Made by a program: the position numbers and the translations under genes. The notes under the pieces are model-generated. The model did not search any database and was not told the DNA's origin. It worked only from the letters and a program-made list of their open reading frames with translations. From assembly GCA_015234045.1 (NCBI GenBank), contig JADFWU010000029.1, positions 1 through 39,528 on the forward strand: 39,528 bases of DNA, written 5' to 3'. The stretch comes from Magnetococcales bacterium (GTDB lineage: Bacteria > Pseudomonadota > Magnetococcia > Magnetococcales > JADFWU01). This document shows positions 18,183 to 28,642 of this stretch, piece after piece (position 1 is the first letter of the stretch; the number at the start of each line of letters is the position of its first letter).

Positions 18183-20405
18183 ATGAGTAGTATTACCACC
18201 AAATGGAGAAAAATTCTTCCATTACTGCTGATTATGGCCATCGTGGCCATCTCGGTTGGTGGAATAACGCTTACTCAACTGTACCAAACTGCATTTGAAG
18301 AAGCCTCAGCGCGTCTGGTTGAAACAGCACAAAGCCGTGCTCGACTCATGGAGGCCATCGCTCGTTTTAATAATAAATACTCGCAGGATTTTCCCGGTGG
18401 TTCGTTCAATGCTTCTCTTTCCCAGATTAGAGAAGCCCATGAAAATTTTGAAGGATTTGGACAAACTGGAGAGTTTACTCTGGCTAAACTGGACGGTGAG
18501 AAGATCCTTTTTCTTCTCAGACATCGCCATCAAATTTCAAACATCCCAAGCCCTGTTCTTTTTCATCAAGACATAGGAAAAAACCGCCTTGCCGAACCCA
18601 TGAGACGCGCTCTCTTGGGTCAGCCAGGAATCGATATCGCGCCGGATTACAGGGGAACAATCGTCCTGGCTGCCTACGAACCTGTGGCCGTACTCAATAT
18701 AGGCGTAGTGGCAAAAATTGACCTGGCAGAGATACGGCAACCATTCATAAATGCGGGAGGAATTTTGCTCGGTATTTCCTTTATACTGATTGGTATAGGT
18801 ACCGCATTGTTCTTCCGTATTTCTGATCCCATGATACGAGATCTCATGGAATCGGAAATGCTAAGAATAAGTCAACAGGAGCTGTTAAAAGCCAAACAAG
18901 AAATTAAAAAAAAGGCGATTTATCTCGACAATATACTTCATTCTGCTTTGGACACATCCATCATTGCCACTGATGATCAGTTCGTCATTCGCTATTTCAA
19001 CCCAGCCGCGGAAAAAATATTTGGTTACTCCCGAGACAGCATTATTGGTCGCACTGTGATGGACGTTCACGAATGGGAAAATGTCGATCCAGATAAGTTT
19101 GTTCAAGGACTCCAACAGATCCAGAGTTCTGGTTCTCATATCTACCATGTCATTAAAACAGAACCACAGCACAAAATCGTTAAATCACGTGCCTCGTCTA
19201 TTCGAGATGAATCCAACACGCTTGTTGGCTATGTGCTCATGTCAAAAGATATCACTGATCAACAACTTGCTGACGAAGCGTTGGTTCGATCAGAAAGAAA
19301 ATACCGCCTTCTAATGGAGTATGCAAACGATGCTATTTTAGTCGCTGATGCAAGTACGGGTCTGATTTTGGATGCTAACCGAGCAAGTGCCAAATTACTG
19401 GGCCGCCCTGTTAAAGACATCATTGGCATGCATCAGGCTCAACTACATCCTGCTGAAAAAGCCGAGGAATACAAAAGAATTTTTGAAAAAAATGCGCGAG
19501 ATGGATCTGGAATCGTAACGGATATTGTCGTTGTTCATAAGAGTGGTCACCATATTCCTGTTGAAATCCATTCCGGTGTAACAGATTTAGGGGACAAGCA
19601 AGTTATTCAAGGCATTTTTCGGGATATCACCGATCGAAAACAGGCGGAAAAGGAAATCCGAGATCTGAACGCCAATCTCGAAAGGCGCGTGATGGAACGA
19701 ACCCGGCAACTGGAGGATAGTAACAAAGAATTAGAGGCATTCTCCTATTCTGTCGCTCATGATCTTAGGGCCCCACTAAATAATATTCTTGGTTTTTCTC
19801 GCATCCTCTTTGACGAATATCAGGACCAATTCAACACGGAAGGACGAGAGCAACTTGAATGGCTGCAAAAAAGTACACTCATGATGCAAAAACGAGTGAA
19901 TGATTACCTGAACCTGGCGCGTTCAACAAAAGTCTCAATCCAGTCTAAGCAGGTGAACTTATCCGATCTGATCGAAAATGCGATTCTGCAAGCAAAAGCT
20001 TTTCATCCAGAATTTGAATCTGTAAAAACGACAATCACGCCCGGTTTAATGGCTATGGGAGACCCTGGTCTGTTGACTGTTGTTGCCGAGAATTTAATTT
20101 CCAACGCATTGAAATTTACTTCAAAAATAGAGAAAGCGCATATTTGTTTTGGTGTACAACACAATGATAAAGGCGACAAAGAGTTTTTTATCCAGGACAA
20201 TGGTATGGGGTTCGATCCGCGTTTTACACACCGCTTATTCAAATTCTTCGAACGATTACATGATACGGAAGCGTTTGAGGGGTCTGGTATTGGTTTGACC
20301 ACAGTTCAGCGGATCATCAAACGACATGAAGGAACAATTCGGGCTGAATCAAAGCTTGGAGAAGGCGCGACATTTTACTTTACCTTGGGTGGGGTTGTTC
20401 AGTAA
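18183..20405 (+). CDS. Membrane sensor histidine kinase, CACHE-like sensor with two PAS domains
   Basis: A 740-residue inner-membrane sensor kinase. TM1 is at about 10-31, a periplasmic sensor at 32-188 contains a CACHE-like ending (DYRGTIVLAAYEPV, VVAKIDLAEIRQPF), and TM2 is at about 190-211. Two PAS domains (252-360, 370-486) precede a coiled-coil, HisKA with SYSVAHDLRAPLNN (phospho-acceptor H526) and HATPase_c with NLISNALKF, DNGMGFD and GSGIGL. The kinase core is of the phytochrome-like class. The frame is also open from a TTG at 18171 overlapping the previous stop, but GAGGG at 18166-18170 abuts that TTG directly, so the ATG at 18183 (12 bases from it) is preferred. It has no receiver of its own, so its phosphate must go to a separate receiver, perhaps the one at 22118. 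Confidence 0.92.
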   Translation: MSSITTKWRKILPLLLIMAIVAISVGGITLTQLYQTAFEEASARLVETAQSRARLMEAIARFNNKYSQDFPGGSFNASLSQIREAHENFEGFGQTGEFTLAKLDGEKILFLLRHRHQISNIPSPVLFHQDIGKNRLAEPMRRALLGQPGIDIAPDYRGTIVLAAYEPVAVLNIGVVAKIDLAEIRQPFINAGGILLGISFILIGIGTALFFRISDPMIRDLMESEMLRISQQELLKAKQEIKKKAIYLDNILHSALDTSIIATDDQFVIRYFNPAAEKIFGYSRDSIIGRTVMDVHEWENVDPDKFVQGLQQIQSSGSHIYHVIKTEPQHKIVKSRASSIRDESNTLVGYVLMSKDITDQQLADEALVRSERKYRLLMEYANDAILVADASTGLILDANRASAKLLGRPVKDIIGMHQAQLHPAEKAEEYKRIFEKNARDGSGIVTDIVVVHKSGHHIPVEIHSGVTDLGDKQVIQGIFRDITDRKQAEKEIRDLNANLERRVMERTRQLEDSNKELEAFSYSVAHDLRAPLNNILGFSRILFDEYQDQFNTEGREQLEWLQKSTLMMQKRVNDYLNLARSTKVSIQSKQVNLSDLIENAILQAKAFHPEFESVKTTITPGLMAMGDPGLLTVVAENLISNALKFTSKIEKAHICFGVQHNDKGDKEFFIQDNGMGFDPRFTHRLFKFFERLHDTEAFEGSGIGLTTVQRIIKRHEGTIRAESKLGEGATFYFTLGGVVQ

Positions 20406-20458
20406 GGGCCACGGAAAAAATTAATCATTACATGTTTTATGACTGTTATAGGAATTCC

Positions 20459-22030
20459 ATGACGTTGCCTCTTCCAAAAATACTCATCGTTGATGATCAA
20501 CCAGCTAATCTGAAAGCATTACAGAGTCTTCTTGAAGACGTAGATGCTGATATTCTGGAAGCCTCATCCGGTAATGAGGCACTATCCATCGTAGCGGATA
20601 ACAAATTAGCGCTCATTCTTTTGGATGTGCTTATGCCAGGCATGGATGGTTTCGAAGTGGCGAGTCTCATTCGAGGGGTTGATCAAATCAAAGATACCCC
20701 CATTCTTTTTGTCACCGCAGCGTACAAAGATGATCTCCATCGTTTGCAAGGATATCGTTCGGGGGCAGTTGATTATATTGAAAAACCGATAAATAATGAA
20801 ATCCTCATCGCCAAGGTGACCGTTTTTTTGGATCTATACCTTGCCCGATATCAACTGGAAGAGACCAATTCCCGACTTCGATTAGAAGCAAATGAACGTC
20901 AAATAGCTGAGAAGGCATTGGCCAAAGCCCAAGCAATTGCCAATCTAGGTAATTGGGATTGGGATCTTAAAGGCAATACTCTACTGTGGTCTGATGAGGT
21001 TTACCGAATTTTTGGATTGGATCCAAATAGTTGTACTATCAACTACGCGATGTTTTTGGATGCAATTCACCCCGAAGATCGAGATGTCGTCCAAAGCAAG
21101 ACCAATTTATCTTTGTCTAATTCAACAATTCCCTATGACCTCCAGTATCGTCTTGTTCGACCCAATGGGGTTCAGAGAATTGTTCATGAGCAAGGAGATG
21201 TTCTACAGGATAAGTCGGGGCAGCCAATACGCATGGTGGGCATAACCACAGATATTACTGAGCGTAAACGGGCTGAGAAATTAATTCTTGATCTAAATGT
21301 CAATCTGGAAAAACATGTGGTAAAGCGTACTCAGGAACTGGAGGATAGTAACAAAGAACTGGCCGCATTCTCCTATTCTGTTGCCCATGATCTCAGAGCA
21401 CCTCTCAACAACATCATAGGTTTCTCTCGCATTCTTTGTGAAGAGTATCGCAATGGCCTTGATGAAGAAGGTCGTGCGTATCTGGATTGGCTACGAAATA
21501 GCGCCCTACAAATGCAGATACGCGTTAACGATTATCTTAACTTTGCGCGTTCAACCCGTGTTTCCACGCGATCTGAAAAAGTAAACCTATCCGACTTGGT
21601 TGAACATGCTATTCTTTATGCAAAAGTCATCCATCCAAAATTAGAATCTATAGGCGTTTCGATTACCCCTTGTTTAATGGTCAGAGGTGACCCTGACCTT
21701 CTGGCTGTTGTTGTCGAAAACTTGGTGTCCAATGCTCTTAAATTTACTTCTAAATCTGACAATGGGCATATTGTGTTTGGAGAGCAGAAAAATCACAGTG
21801 GTGAAAGAGAGTTTTTTATTCAGGATAATGGTGTAGGCTTTGACCCTTGTTTAACACACCGTTTGTTTAAATCCTTTGAAAGTCTGCACGAACCAGGAGA
21901 GTTTGAAGGATCAGGTATAGGGTTAACCACTGTCCAGAGAATAATAAAACGACACGGGGGAAAGATTCGGGCAGAATCAATGGTGGGAAAGGGCGCAACA
22001 TTTTATTTTACCCTTGGCAAAGCAGGGTAA
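20459..22030 (+). CDS. Receiver-PAS-histidine kinase
   Basis: A 523-residue soluble kinase. An N-terminal receiver (about 6-125, VDDQ patch, phospho-acceptor D56 in LLDVLMPGMDG, lysine loop IEKPI) is followed by a coiled-coil, one PAS_3-type domain (150-275), HisKA with SYSVAHDLRAPLNN (H310) and HATPase_c (DNGVGFD, GSGIGL). From the coiled-coil to the end it is strikingly similar to the preceding kinase, indicating tandem duplication of the catalytic half with different sensor modules. The ATG at 20459 is chosen over the in-frame ATG at 20432 because ATAGGA lies five bases before it and the receiver begins at once. The N-terminal receiver suggests it is itself controlled by another kinase in the cluster. 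Confidence 0.92.
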   Translation: MTLPLPKILIVDDQPANLKALQSLLEDVDADILEASSGNEALSIVADNKLALILLDVLMPGMDGFEVASLIRGVDQIKDTPILFVTAAYKDDLHRLQGYRSGAVDYIEKPINNEILIAKVTVFLDLYLARYQLEETNSRLRLEANERQIAEKALAKAQAIANLGNWDWDLKGNTLLWSDEVYRIFGLDPNSCTINYAMFLDAIHPEDRDVVQSKTNLSLSNSTIPYDLQYRLVRPNGVQRIVHEQGDVLQDKSGQPIRMVGITTDITERKRAEKLILDLNVNLEKHVVKRTQELEDSNKELAAFSYSVAHDLRAPLNNIIGFSRILCEEYRNGLDEEGRAYLDWLRNSALQMQIRVNDYLNFARSTRVSTRSEKVNLSDLVEHAILYAKVIHPKLESIGVSITPCLMVRGDPDLLAVVVENLVSNALKFTSKSDNGHIVFGEQKNHSGEREFFIQDNGVGFDPCLTHRLFKSFESLHEPGEFEGSGIGLTTVQRIIKRHGGKIRAESMVGKGATFYFTLGKAG

Positions 22031-22117
22031 CCGGAATGATTTTATGAGAACGAGAATGAACTTCAGTGTATTGTTATGTACGTTGAAAATATTTTCAGAA
22101 ATACAGGTGATGACCCG

Positions 22118-22525
22118 ATGACTCAACACAGCACAATTTTATTGGTAGAAGATGATCCTGCCGCAGTACAAATTGCACTGCATGCCTTTACAAAAAGTGG
22201 TGTCAAAAAAGAGCAAATTTCAGTTGCTAGAAATGGACAAGAAGCCTTGGACCTGCTCTTTAAAACTGATGCCTCAGAATCTCATAAGCCAAGTTTAGTT
22301 CTTCTAGATCTGAAACTGCCCAAGATTGATGGGTTGGAAGTGCTCAAAGAGATCCGGGAAACAGAGGCAACCAAAGACATCCCAGTCATCATACTGACCA
22401 ATTCTGATGAAGAACGCGATGTCACTCAAGGGTATGATCTGGGCGCAAACAGCTATCTCAGAAAACCCGTTGATTATCTGCAACTTATTGAGCTGTTAAT
22501 TCAGCTTGGTCTTATTCCAGAATAG
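22118..22525 (+). CDS. Single-domain response regulator, Rcp1-like
   Basis: A 135-residue stand-alone receiver. It has LLVEDDPAAVQIALHAF, phospho-acceptor D64 in LLDLKLPKIDG, the T/S switch in VIILTNSDEE and K in YLRKPVD. The VEDDPAD-like start and the KLPKIDGLEVL form are typical of Rcp1, the partner of phytochrome-like kinases, which matches the kinase type encoded just upstream. The ATG at 22118 has AGGTGA seven bases before it; an upstream in-frame ATG at 22076 has no comparable site. The last 14 bases overlap the 3' end of the convergent CheB-CheR gene. It has no output domain, so it probably acts by protein binding or as a phosphate shuttle. Confidence 0.92.
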   Translation: MTQHSTILLVEDDPAAVQIALHAFTKSGVKKEQISVARNGQEALDLLFKTDASESHKPSLVLLDLKLPKIDGLEVLKEIRETEATKDIPVIILTNSDEERDVTQGYDLGANSYLRKPVDYLQLIELLIQLGLIPE

Positions 22526-25500
22526 GCTCTTTAGTATTTTCACTTTCGGCAACCGAAGGTATGACTGCTGTTTGAATTGCTAGTTTTCCTTGCCAGTTCA
22601 CGACTCGGGATGATGCCAGTAACTTAATGGTTTCTCCACTTTTATTCATTCCCTGGCCATTTTGAATGGTGGGGGCATGTCCAGATCCAAAAAGTCTTGA
22701 TTTCGCAAATCCATTCTGATGCTCTGACAAAGGCAGAAGCTTGTTGACGCTATTCATTTGTGTGATCTCATCTGGAGAGGTGTATCCGAAAAATCGCGCA
22801 AATGCATGGTTACAATACACAGGCTGACCTTTTCGATGAATAACCACCCCTTGGATTCCTGATTCTGCTAACGTCCGATATCTTTCTCGTGAATCGTCTA
22901 AATCTTTGCGTGCTGCTTGCAGTTCTGTCACATCCTCAAATATCAGTAAATATCCGTCAGTGGATTCACCTTCTTCATCGCGTCTGGCTTCCATCAGCAT
23001 CCGGAAGACACGATATCCAACACCCGGTAAGGTATGCTCCACTTCAAATTCCAGTGACAAACCTTTTCTGACATCATCTATCCCTGGTTTCAAACGATCA
23101 TAGATCTTTTTCCCAAACGCAGTAAATAATCTTGCACCCAGAAGCTTTTTGTTTTGTCCAAACCACTCCGACATTTTTCTATTTAGATTAAGGATACGCT
23201 GATCAGTGCCAATAAGCGCGACACCCATTGGAAGGGAGTTTGAGACCAATTGATGCAGTCTTTCATTGTAGGATAGTTCCTGACGAATATTTCGAATCTC
23301 GGTTTGGTCTATGATAACGATAACCGCACCTTCAACTCTATCTTCCATGGTGTGGTAAGGAACAATTCTGAACCAGAGAGCCAACCTATCCGTTAAAATT
23401 TCTTCCTGATGCTCTTTTCCAGAACTAATAACGCGACTAATTTTATTCTTCAGATTCACAATATTGACGTGAGAGGGGATAGACGTAAGGATCTCTCCAA
23501 TATCTTCCGAAGCAAGACCAAAAAATTTGACGGCTGCTGGCGAAAACCGTTTTACTCGTAGTTTGGGATCTACAATGATAATAGAGTAACCAATATTTTT
23601 CTGCATATTTTCAAGGTCAGAGTTTGCCACCATCAACTCTGAGGTACGTGTTTGCAGTTCTTCGTTAACAGTGGTCAGTTCTTCATTTGTGGATTGAAGT
23701 TCTTCGTTGGATGTTTCCAGTTCTTCATTTGTGGACTGCATTTCCTCATTTGAGGCTTGTAGCTCTTCATTCAAAGCTTGCAACTCTTCGTTGGATGTTT
23801 CCAGTTCTTCGATAACAGTCTGCAAATGTTCTTTGGTAGCGACTAACTCTTGTTCAAGCTCAGGAATCCTTGAGACATCCCCTTCAATAACACTGTCAGA
23901 GACCCCTGTATCATTTATTTTAGGGATTTCGAACTCTTCGAAACCAATAAGGTAAAGACTGCTCGACTGAGAGACGCGGGTAGCGGGATGAAGCCCCATA
24001 CGAACGCCTTTCTTTATATTTCCAACAGTGATCGGTTTAACAGAGCTAACAGCAGATTCTCCTGATTTTTTTACTTTGGAAAACAGAGCCCAAAACTCAC
24101 CGCGCAATTCAGGAATAAGCATACGAGTGACGTTTAAGTCTCCTTTTCCAGAACTGAGCACCATATACCCAGTGATATCTCCATTGATCTGATAAACAGA
24201 GCCATCATCTCCTACGATCATGCTCTTTGGTGCGTATATCCGCATGATCGTGGTCCGCATGGCCTCTTCCACACTGACCTTTTTCTGTTCAGTCGTTTTT
24301 TGTACGCCAGACCAGGTTTGTCGGGGGCGCTCCATCAGTGAACGTCGCCCAAAACGGTCACCTACCCCAATTTTCTTCTGATATATTCGGTGTTTAGCAT
24401 CAACCGTAGAAAAAACATCAGCGCTCTGACCCAGGGCTTCTGACTTGCCAAGAAATAGATAACCGCTTGAAGATAATGAAAAATGAAAAGAAGCGAAAAC
24501 ACGCCCCTGAAGTTCCTGATTGAAATATATCATGACATTTCGGCAACTGATTAAATCAACCCGTACAAAAGGAGGGTCCTTTGCTAAATCTTGACGCGCG
24601 AATACCACTAATTCTCGAATTTCTTTGGAGATATAGAATTTGTCCCCTTTTTTGGAGAAATATCGTTCGACATATGCAGACGGCATTTCCCTTAGAGACG
24701 ACTCTAGATATATACCCTTACGTGCTCTTTCCAGCGCATCCATGTCGATGTCAGTTGCAAAAATCTGTATATTAAAACTGCCTAATTTCAGGCCCAGTGC
24801 TTCCGATAATAATATAGCCAAAGAGTAGGGCTCTTCTCCCGTTGCACAACCGGGTGTCCATATGCGAATTTCATCTCCAGGCTCTTTATTGTGAAGCGCT
24901 TCTTTCAAGGCGTTACCAATAGCAGAAAAAGCCTCTCTGTCCCGGAAAAAACCGGTGACTGAAATAAGAATATCCTTGGCTAAACTGTCTGCTTCCGAAG
25001 GATTTTCCCGCAAGAACAATATATAATCAGAAAGATCATGCGTCCCAGTGGCATTGATGCGGCGCTCAATACGACGACACAAGGTTGTCTGTTTATACTT
25101 GGAAAAATCAATGTCGGTCCGCTTCCTGATCAGGACAAAAATTTCGTCCAGCCCGGACAAACCAGATTGTTCATCAGCGATGAGTTCCAGTACTTTCCCT
25201 GGAGCCATCACAATATCAAGGAGATTGAGGCCAATTCTGTCTGGGGAAAGGATCAGATCAACGAGATTTGTCTCAATGGCCGCTAACGGCATGCCATTGT
25301 ATTTGGCTGTTTCAGGATCTTGTACAATGGTAAAACCGCCATGCGCCTTGATCGCACGCATGCCTAAAGCCCCGTCCGAACCCGTACCTGAAAGAATAAC
25401 GCCTACGGCGTGTTCTCCTTGATCTTCTGCTAAAGCTGAAAAGAAATTATCAATGGACGGTTTCGGTCCGACTGGGCTGGTGGGTGGCTTGAGAAAAAGT

Positions 25501-25859
25501 ATTCCGCCTTTGATGTCCGAATCATGATTGGGTGGCGTAATATGAATGGTGCCGGCAATTACTGGTGTCTTATGTTTGATTTCTACCACTGGCAGATTGG
25601 TTTCCCGCGCCAATAATTCCACCATCATGCTGCGATATTTAGGTGCCATATGTTGTAAAACAACATAACCCATGGCCGCATTGACAGGGAGTTTTGCAAC
25701 CAATATTCGTAAAGCCTCTAATCCACCCGCAGAAGCCCCAATTCCTACCACAAATATTTTTTTATTGTTTTCAGAAGTCTTTTTCCCAGCTTTTTTGGTG
25801 TCTGAATCTATTTTGGGAGTAGTTGAAGGCTTGTCTTTTTTGCTTTTGCCGGTTGCCAT
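22512..25859 (-). CDS. CheB-CheR-PAS fusion (methylesterase/methyltransferase sensor protein)
   Basis: A 1115-residue fusion of chemotaxis-type adaptation enzymes. After a Lys-rich leader, a CheB methylesterase domain (about 35-215) has the catalytic set S43 (GASAGG), H70 (LQHM) and D162 (GTGSDGA) but no N-terminal receiver. A CheR methyltransferase domain (about 230-490) has IWTPGCATGEEPYS for S-adenosylmethionine and a CRNVMIYF motif. A long coiled-coil (about 665-755) is built from near-repeats of EELQ/STNEEL, followed by about three PAS domains. Many relatives continue into a histidine kinase; this one stops after the last PAS at ILE-stop. Its methyl-accepting substrate is unknown, since no MCP lies in the window. 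It is transcribed divergently from the hybrid kinase at 26026 and converges with the receiver gene. Confidence 0.94.
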   Translation of the reverse strand: MATGKSKKDKPSTTPKIDSDTKKAGKKTSENNKKIFVVGIGASAGGLEALRILVAKLPVNAAMGYVVLQHMAPKYRSMMVELLARETNLPVVEIKHKTPVIAGTIHITPPNHDSDIKGGILFLKPPTSPVGPKPSIDNFFSALAEDQGEHAVGVILSGTGSDGALGMRAIKAHGGFTIVQDPETAKYNGMPLAAIETNLVDLILSPDRIGLNLLDIVMAPGKVLELIADEQSGLSGLDEIFVLIRKRTDIDFSKYKQTTLCRRIERRINATGTHDLSDYILFLRENPSEADSLAKDILISVTGFFRDREAFSAIGNALKEALHNKEPGDEIRIWTPGCATGEEPYSLAILLSEALGLKLGSFNIQIFATDIDMDALERARKGIYLESSLREMPSAYVERYFSKKGDKFYISKEIRELVVFARQDLAKDPPFVRVDLISCRNVMIYFNQELQGRVFASFHFSLSSSGYLFLGKSEALGQSADVFSTVDAKHRIYQKKIGVGDRFGRRSLMERPRQTWSGVQKTTEQKKVSVEEAMRTTIMRIYAPKSMIVGDDGSVYQINGDITGYMVLSSGKGDLNVTRMLIPELRGEFWALFSKVKKSGESAVSSVKPITVGNIKKGVRMGLHPATRVSQSSSLYLIGFEEFEIPKINDTGVSDSVIEGDVSRIPELEQELVATKEHLQTVIEELETSNEELQALNEELQASNEEMQSTNEELETSNEELQSTNEELTTVNEELQTRTSELMVANSDLENMQKNIGYSIIIVDPKLRVKRFSPAAVKFFGLASEDIGEILTSIPSHVNIVNLKNKISRVISSGKEHQEEILTDRLALWFRIVPYHTMEDRVEGAVIVIIDQTEIRNIRQELSYNERLHQLVSNSLPMGVALIGTDQRILNLNRKMSEWFGQNKKLLGARLFTAFGKKIYDRLKPGIDDVRKGLSLEFEVEHTLPGVGYRVFRMLMEARRDEEGESTDGYLLIFEDVTELQAARKDLDDSRERYRTLAESGIQGVVIHRKGQPVYCNHAFARFFGYTSPDEITQMNSVNKLLPLSEHQNGFAKSRLFGSGHAPTIQNGQGMNKSGETIKLLASSRVVNWQGKLAIQTAVIPSVAESENTKEPILE

Positions 25860-26025
25860 AGATTCTCAATGTGGGGTAGGAGGGACGAAAGAACATTCTC
25901 TCGAATGCCCCAGAACTGAAGTGTATCAAATTACTCACAATAAGAGTACACTGTTCTTGGATTATCGTGCCTTTATTTGTAAACTAAGCTAACCTTCTCC
26001 ACCCAGAAACAGAACCGGATTTGTC

Positions 26026-28611
26026 ATGGCCAAGACGACTAAATCAAAGCGAGAGATTGAGAATGAGGTCGAACAACTTAAACAACAAATTGAGGTATAC
26101 AAGAAAAAGGACTCACTATTTTCTGTCCTTGAGTCTCAACTCCAGCATACATTGGATAATCTTAACATTTACCAAGAAGAGTTGCGCACCCAAAACGAGG
26201 AATTGCTACTAACACGAGACAAATTAGAAACGTTATTTAATAAATATTCGCTGCTTTTTATGGATTCTCCAGTAGGATATTTTGTGGTGGATCACTGGCA
26301 TAAAATCATTGAAACAAATCATGCAGCGGCAGAATTGTTGGGAATAGCTAAGGATCAGCTCATCAATAAACCGTTCCTTCCGTTTGTTGCCAAAAAGATG
26401 CGGCATAATTTGGATTCTCATTTTCGCAGAGCATTTAATCGGGAAAGAGCGTGTGATGAAATAGTGCTTCTACACAACCGAGACAAGCCTGTTTATTGTT
26501 TGCTGGAGAGTAGGCTGACACGACAACCAGAAAAAGACCAGCCTCTCTGTCTTACAGTAGTGTTCGATATTACAGAGAGAAAACAGGCAGAGGACCGGAT
26601 TGCTGAATTGGCAGAACAAAATACCCGTATTTTGGATTCTGTTGCCGAAGGTATTATTGGCATAAACTCTTCTCGTCAGATTATTTTTGTAAATCCCTCT
26701 GCGGCGCAGCTCCTTGGTGTTGATGTAATTGATATACTGGGAAGAGATCCCTGCGAAGTTTTGCGTGCATCTACGTTGGATGATCAACCTGTATCCATTG
26801 AAAACGATCCCATTGTTGAAACGCTTAAAGATGGCCGAATGCGTACAATTCTTGACTGCTTTTTTCACCGAAAAAGTGGTGAACGATTCCCAGCGAGCTG
26901 CACGGCTTCTCCAACATTTCATGACGGCGGGATCTCCGGTCTTGTATTCACATTTCAGGACGCTACCGAAAGAAAAGAAATTGAAGAGAGACTGAATATA
27001 GCCAAAGAAGAGGCTGAATCTGCCAATCGTGCTAAAAGCGCTTTTCTTGCCACAATGAGCCACGAGATTCGCACACCTATGAACGCCATTATTGGGATGG
27101 CAGATTTCGTAGATGCGACCACCTCTCAGGAAGAACGTACCGAAGCGATGGATATCATAAAAGAGTCTGGCCAGGCTCTTTTAATCCTCATTAATGATAT
27201 TTTGGATCTTGCTAAGATTGAATCGGGAGAATTGGGCATTCAGAATGAGGTGTTTTCTCCCAGAGATCTCATAGAAAGCATCTACAACATCATGCGCTAT
27301 TCAGCCTCCAAACAGAATAATCTGGCATTGGAACGGCATATCGATTCAAATGTTTATCCGGCAATCAAGGGAGATTTTCGACGTGTCCGCCAAATTTTAA
27401 TCAATCTTGTTGGTAACGCAATTAAATTCACGGCATCTGGCTCAGTAACAATCAACCTGAGCCTTGCTCCAGATACTGAAGCAGAACCATCATTAATCTA
27501 TACCGTTGAAGATACAGGTGTCGGCATTTCTCAAAGCAAGATAGACACCATATTTGAGTCCTTCGTGCAGGCCGACTCCACTACACAGCAGCAATATGGA
27601 GGCACGGGCCTAGGTCTAGCCATATCCAAAAAACTTGTAAATATTATGGGGGGCCGTATTTGGGCTGAAAGTCTTCTGGGGAAAGGCAGCCGTTTTTCCT
27701 TTTCAGTACCAGCACAACCTGTAGATTTGGAAGATTCGATCAACGGAAAGGTCACAGGGGATGATTACCCTGCGTCTTTACCAAGTGCCATGCCTTCAAA
27801 GGTCATTAGCAAATTTCATCCTACTTCTGATATTCCAAAAGATGCCCGCATTCTGCTTGCTGAAGATGATCCGATCAACCAAATTGTCATTCTCAAAATG
27901 TTCAAGCGTTTAGGAATTCATCCCACCCTTGCCCAGGACGGATTAGAAGTATTGGCACTCACTGCCAAGGATGATTATGACTTGATTTTTATGGACGTTC
28001 AAATGCCTAGAATGGATGGCCTTACTGCTGTCAGCCGTATCAGAGAAAGAGAAAAGATAGATAAAAATCATCATCATACAACTGTTATAGCCCTCACAGC
28101 TTATGCTTTGGAAGGTGACCAAGAAAGGTGCCTTGGGGCTGGTATGGATGACTACCTTTGCAAACCAGTTCGAGGCTCAGATCTGCACAGCACCCTTTAT
28201 CGTTGGTTAGGAGATGAACGGAAGGCATCAAGCTTGGTTCGACATCAAGAGCCGTCAACTCTCACCCCTGTATTAGATGAAGTAATCTTACTGGAACTTC
28301 AAGCTGATCTTGAGGAAGATTTTGAGACAATAGTGTCGCTTACATTGATGTCTATGACAGAACGGACAGTCGCGATCAAAGAAGCCTTCACCAACAATGA
28401 TCCCAGATCGTTGGAAAATATGGCGCATAATCTTAAGAGCACAAGCCTTCAATTTGGTGCCATGAAGGTGGGCTCTATCGCTGAACAACTGGAGAGACTT
28501 GGACGTGCCGGATCCATAGCTGAGGCTCAACTGTTAATCGATACACTTGAAGAAGAAGTGAATAATGTACAAGAAGCCGTGAAACGTATTGAAGGATATT
28601 GGTTAGATTGA
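26026..28611 (+). CDS. Hybrid histidine kinase PAS-PAS-HisKA-HATPase-REC-HPt
   Basis: An 861-residue cytosolic phosphorelay protein. It has an N-terminal coiled-coil and PAS domains at about 68-190 and 200-318, then HisKA with [18 protein letters not shown] (H346), HATPase_c with [16 protein letters not shown] and [13 protein letters not shown], a receiver with LAEDDPINQ and D657 in [12 protein letters not shown], and a C-terminal HPt with AHNLKSTS (H801). The full His-Asp-His chain implies transfer to an external receiver; the HTH-receiver protein and the Rcp1-like receiver are candidates by proximity only. The N-terminal 320 residues are paralogous to those of the PAS-GGDEF-EAL protein, including [17 protein letters not shown] against NLRIHQEELHSQNEELV. 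A terminator at 28643-28674 ends the gene. Confidence 0.94.
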   Translation: MAKTTKSKREIENEVEQLKQQIEVYKKKDSLFSVLESQLQHTLDNLNIYQEELRTQNEELLLTRDKLETLFNKYSLLFMDSPVGYFVVDHWHKIIETNHAAAELLGIAKDQLINKPFLPFVAKKMRHNLDSHFRRAFNRERACDEIVLLHNRDKPVYCLLESRLTRQPEKDQPLCLTVVFDITERKQAEDRIAELAEQNTRILDSVAEGIIGINSSRQIIFVNPSAAQLLGVDVIDILGRDPCEVLRASTLDDQPVSIENDPIVETLKDGRMRTILDCFFHRKSGERFPASCTASPTFHDGGISGLVFTFQDATERKEIEERLNIAKEEAESANRAKSAFLATMSHEIRTPMNAIIGMADFVDATTSQEERTEAMDIIKESGQALLILINDILDLAKIESGELGIQNEVFSPRDLIESIYNIMRYSASKQNNLALERHIDSNVYPAIKGDFRRVRQILINLVGNAIKFTASGSVTINLSLAPDTEAEPSLIYTVEDTGVGISQSKIDTIFESFVQADSTTQQQYGGTGLGLAISKKLVNIMGGRIWAESLLGKGSRFSFSVPAQPVDLEDSINGKVTGDDYPASLPSAMPSKVISKFHPTSDIPKDARILLAEDDPINQIVILKMFKRLGIHPTLAQDGLEVLALTAKDDYDLIFMDVQMPRMDGLTAVSRIREREKIDKNHHHTTVIALTAYALEGDQERCLGAGMDDYLCKPVRGSDLHSTLYRWLGDERKASSLVRHQEPSTLTPVLDEVILLELQADLEEDFETIVSLTLMSMTERTVAIKEAFTNNDPRSLENMAHNLKSTSLQFGAMKVGSIAEQLERLGRAGSIAEAQLLIDTLEEEVNNVQEAVKRIEGYWLD

Positions 28612-28642
28612 CGCAGGTAATCCCTGTGGTGACTCAAACAAA

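Noticed and set aside
23590-23860. Tandem repeat DNA resembling a CRISPR or minisatellite
   Set aside because: The repetition is explained by the NEELQ-type coiled-coil codons of the CheB-CheR protein; there are no spacers.
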